Shown here: positions 20,297 to 22,048 of the stretch, one piece after another
Position numbering within the stretch: position 1 is the first letter of the stretch
How the letters are laid out: every line of letters starts with the position of its first letter
Assembly (NCBI GenBank): GCA_038321615.1
Contig: JBBQFC010000054.1
Location: 1-22,048, forward strand
From: JBBQFC01 sp038321615
GTDB lineage: Bacteria; Bacteroidota; Bacteroidia; Flavobacteriales_D; Cryomorphaceae
Length of the DNA: 22,048 nt
Reading direction: 5' to 3'
Position numbers and translations under genes: made by a program
The notes under the pieces: model-generated
The model's input: only the letters and a program-made list of their open reading frames with translations
Databases searched by the model: none
What the model was told of the DNA's origin: nothing

Positions 20297-22048
20297 TTAC
20301 TTAGCAATCATGAACTTGTCGATAATGATTTCGTTCACAGTTGTCAATCGGTAGATGTACACGCCATTTGGCAAGGCCACACCATCGAAGTCTGCACGGT
20401 ACTCCTGACCAACTTGTGCTTCCTGATTGAACAGGGTAGCTACATTGCGGCCATTCATATCGTACACTTCAAGCAGCGCGCGACCTGTTGCACCAGTGGC
20501 GAATACCACTTGCGATGGACCACTGGTTGGGTTCGGATAAGACTCCAATACACCAAGTTGCTCCGTAGCGTTGTCAGATGCAGGAGCATCGGCAATACCA
20601 GCAGCACAATTGTGGATAGCTGTTACACCATCTACATCAAATCCGTCGGGTGTGAAAGTCTCCGCATCGTTGTTGGCAACGCGCACATATTGGATGCACT
20701 CAAGTGCAACAGCATCGCCATTTACATCAAGCGCAGCACTGATATCCACCATATTTGCGGACTTACATACCGTACCGATATAGTACCATACAATACTATC
20801 CTGCGATACCGATACATCGGCATACTCGCGGTAGGTAGCACAACCGATAGGGTTGTTGAAAGTAGTCTCCGTTACGCGGATGTCAGCACCTGGACCGTTT
20901 GGTACAGCTCCACTGAAGCCTACGGTAATGCTACCGCCGTAACCCAATGATACGAATACCAAGTTGTCGGTTCCTTCGGGAGCTCCAAGGGCATTGGTTT
21001 CATCGGTGCGGTTACCAGCGATCATACCACCTGTGCTTGAAGTACCTTGAATGTAGGTAACTGCAGTAGCGTAGCATTCACCCGTTTCCAGAGCGTCGCA
21101 AACATCCACTACTGTATTGTCATCACCACAGCCAGCAGCCATATCTCCGTTCACCAATGTGAATGGACTACCGTTGAGCATGGTGTTGTACTGAGCCACA
21201 ATGGCACCTGTAGCCGAATTTACCTCTGTAAAAGCTGTGGCACCAAAGTTAGCCAGTACTAATCCGGAAGCATTGTTAGCCTGAGCCATACCGTTTACAT
21301 TTGCTGGAATATTACCAACCAATACGGCATCGCCACCGGCAATCACTTCATACAACTTATTACCTGCACGAGTTGCGAGGTAAAGCTTTCCATTTTGGAT
21401 CGCTAAATCTCCCCCTTCGATCGGAGCATTACCGTAGAAGGTTGACGCGCCAGAAACTAGATCAACTGTGTAGACTTTGTCATCGTTAGCATCGCCCACA
21501 TAGAGCAGTCCATCAGCCGGGTTGTAAGCTACCGCGTAGAGTTGATTGATTCCACCAAGGATAGTTAGGTCACCAAGGAAGGTATTCAAGGTAGGATCGT
21601 AGCTTCTTACGAAAGCTCCCGAAGCATTTACCAAATAAACCACGTTGTCTTCCGCGTTATAGGCGATATGTGTTTCAAAAGGCACAGTAGTCTCTAAGGT
21701 CATCATAGCGTTGCCGCCGGAGTACGCCACATTGTAAAGTGTGGAACCACTCAAGCCTGGGCCATGATTTACATAGAAGGTGCTGAAATTCGTACATTCT
21801 TCATCACCGCCGTCGTTGAGTCCAGGGCCTGTGCAAATTCCTGCCAAGTCGCCGTTATCCAACAGGATTCCTGTTTCATAAGTAGCTACAATCGAAGCAT
21901 CGCTTAGGCTGATCTCTTTGAAGAGACCGGCTCCGTTACCATCAGATACCAATAGGTTACCGTTTTCAAGGATAGCAGCACCGTTGATCTCTGTAGCTGG
22001 CAGGGTAATAAATGCCCCTGTAAGCACATTGGTCAAGCGGTCATCGCT
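20297..22048 (-). CDS. T9SS type A sorting domain-containing cell-surface protein, partial (N-terminus beyond the window)
   Basis: The frame is open to the right edge (583 codons plus stop seen), so the signal peptide and true start are missing; the TTG at 22036 is merely an in-frame codon. From the N-side there are repeated strand units such as NGNLLVSDGNGAGLF, GLLYVGDANDDKVYTVDL, NGKLYLATRAGNKLYEV and SGLVLANFGATAFTEV, which look like beta-propeller blades. A cysteine-containing domain follows (about 20570-21110; NALGAPEGTDNLVFVSLGYGG, YADVSVSQDSIVWYYIGTVC, YVRVAN), probably a beta-sandwich. The last ~85 residues are a T9SS C-terminal sorting domain: LESYPNPTSGPSQVVF, LEVYDMNGRNVATLF, GVYIYRLTTVNEIIIDKFMIAK. 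It should cross the outer membrane through the type IX system and be released or anchored at the surface. The ligand is unknown. Confidence 0.9.
   Translation of the reverse strand, partial: SDDRLTNVLTGAFITLPATEINGAAILENGNLLVSDGNGAGLFKEISLSDASIVATYETGILLDNGDLAGICTGPGLNDGGDEECTNFSTFYVNHGPGLSGSTLYNVAYSGGNAMMTLETTVPFETHIAYNAEDNVVYLVNASGAFVRSYDPTLNTFLGDLTILGGINQLYAVAYNPADGLLYVGDANDDKVYTVDLVSGASTFYGNAPIEGGDLAIQNGKLYLATRAGNKLYEVIAGGDAVLVGNIPANVNGMAQANNASGLVLANFGATAFTEVNSATGAIVAQYNTMLNGSPFTLVNGDMAAGCGDDNTVVDVCDALETGECYATAVTYIQGTSSTGGMIAGNRTDETNALGAPEGTDNLVFVSLGYGGSITVGFSGAVPNGPGADIRVTETTFNNPIGCATYREYADVSVSQDSIVWYYIGTVCKSANMVDISAALDVNGDAVALECIQYVRVANNDAETFTPDGFDVDGVTAIHNCAAGIADAPASDNATEQLGVLESYPNPTSGPSQVVFATGATGRALLEVYDMNGRNVATLFNQEAQVGQEYRADFDGVALPNGVYIYRLTTVNEIIIDKFMIAK

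Noticed and set aside
20414..20950. 178-codon plus-strand open frame opposite the T9SS protein
   Set aside because: A Cys/Tyr/Ile-rich translation typical of reading a repetitive gene backwards.
1..22048. CRISPR array, insertion sequence, prophage or attachment site at the tRNA
   Set aside because: No regularly spaced repeats, transposase or integrase motifs were seen, and the tRNA-Ser 3' end is not duplicated in the window as far as I could see.

Overview
The window is a gene-dense piece of chromosome from a Bacteroidota bacterium, most likely a marine or freshwater Flavobacteriia-type lineage. Five things point that way. A surface protein carries a C-terminal type IX secretion (T9SS) sorting domain. 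Many genes are preceded by the Bacteroidota -7 promoter motif TAnnTTTG, while Shine-Dalgarno sequences are almost absent. There is an HU/CCDC81-like plus SPOR protein. There is an exbB-(small membrane protein)-exbD-exbD cluster. A LolC/E-type permease gene sits next to rbfA. I see no plasmid, phage, insertion sequence, CRISPR array or defence island. No gene-free stretch is longer than about 300 bases. The largest gaps are 1425-1641, 4674-4833 and 20083-20296; apart from the hairpins and promoters listed, I see nothing in them.

Layout. 1-813 (-): 5' part of kbl (threonine/glycine metabolism). 963-3228 (+): a small four-helix membrane protein, then a secreted protein of unknown function. A bidirectional terminator separates these from gdhA (-), NADP-type glutamate dehydrogenase. 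4834-6745: dprA (-) diverges from kdsB (+, Kdo activation for LPS). kdsB is followed by the HU-like/SPOR protein (+), which converges on hemJ (-, protoporphyrinogen oxidase). hemJ diverges from an acyl-CoA thioesterase (+), which overlaps tail to tail with a GT9 heptosyltransferase-family gene (-). The GT9 gene diverges from a TatD nuclease gene (+), which overlaps ansA (+). tRNA-Ser(GGA) comes next, then the ExbB/ExbD operon (12114-14488), which ends in a UUCG-loop terminator.

14566-16554: a CPBP membrane protease (-) diverges from dusB (+). dusB converges, with overlapping stop codons, on a long minus-strand operon read from 20082 down to 16551: cytochrome b-like membrane protein, cytochrome c lipoprotein, hflX, rbfA, LolC/E-like permease. 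A terminator at 20242-20271 separates that operon from the partial T9SS-exported protein (-), which runs off the right edge.

Most genes are housekeeping or envelope functions: LPS sugar activation and transfer, TonB-type energisation, lipoprotein or FtsX-type transport, and ribosome assembly and rescue (rbfA, hflX). I found no convincing new multi-gene system. The points most worth a second look are: the membrane-spanning HU/SPOR protein and the perfect 18-bp palindrome inside its linker; the unknown four-helix protein inside the ExbB/ExbD operon; the coupled cytochrome b-like/cytochrome c pair ahead of hflX-rbfA; interleaved divergent promoters at dusB/CPBP; a probably leaderless hemJ; and two genes whose only plausible start codon is TTG. 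All start-site and promoter statements were made by eye against motif rules.
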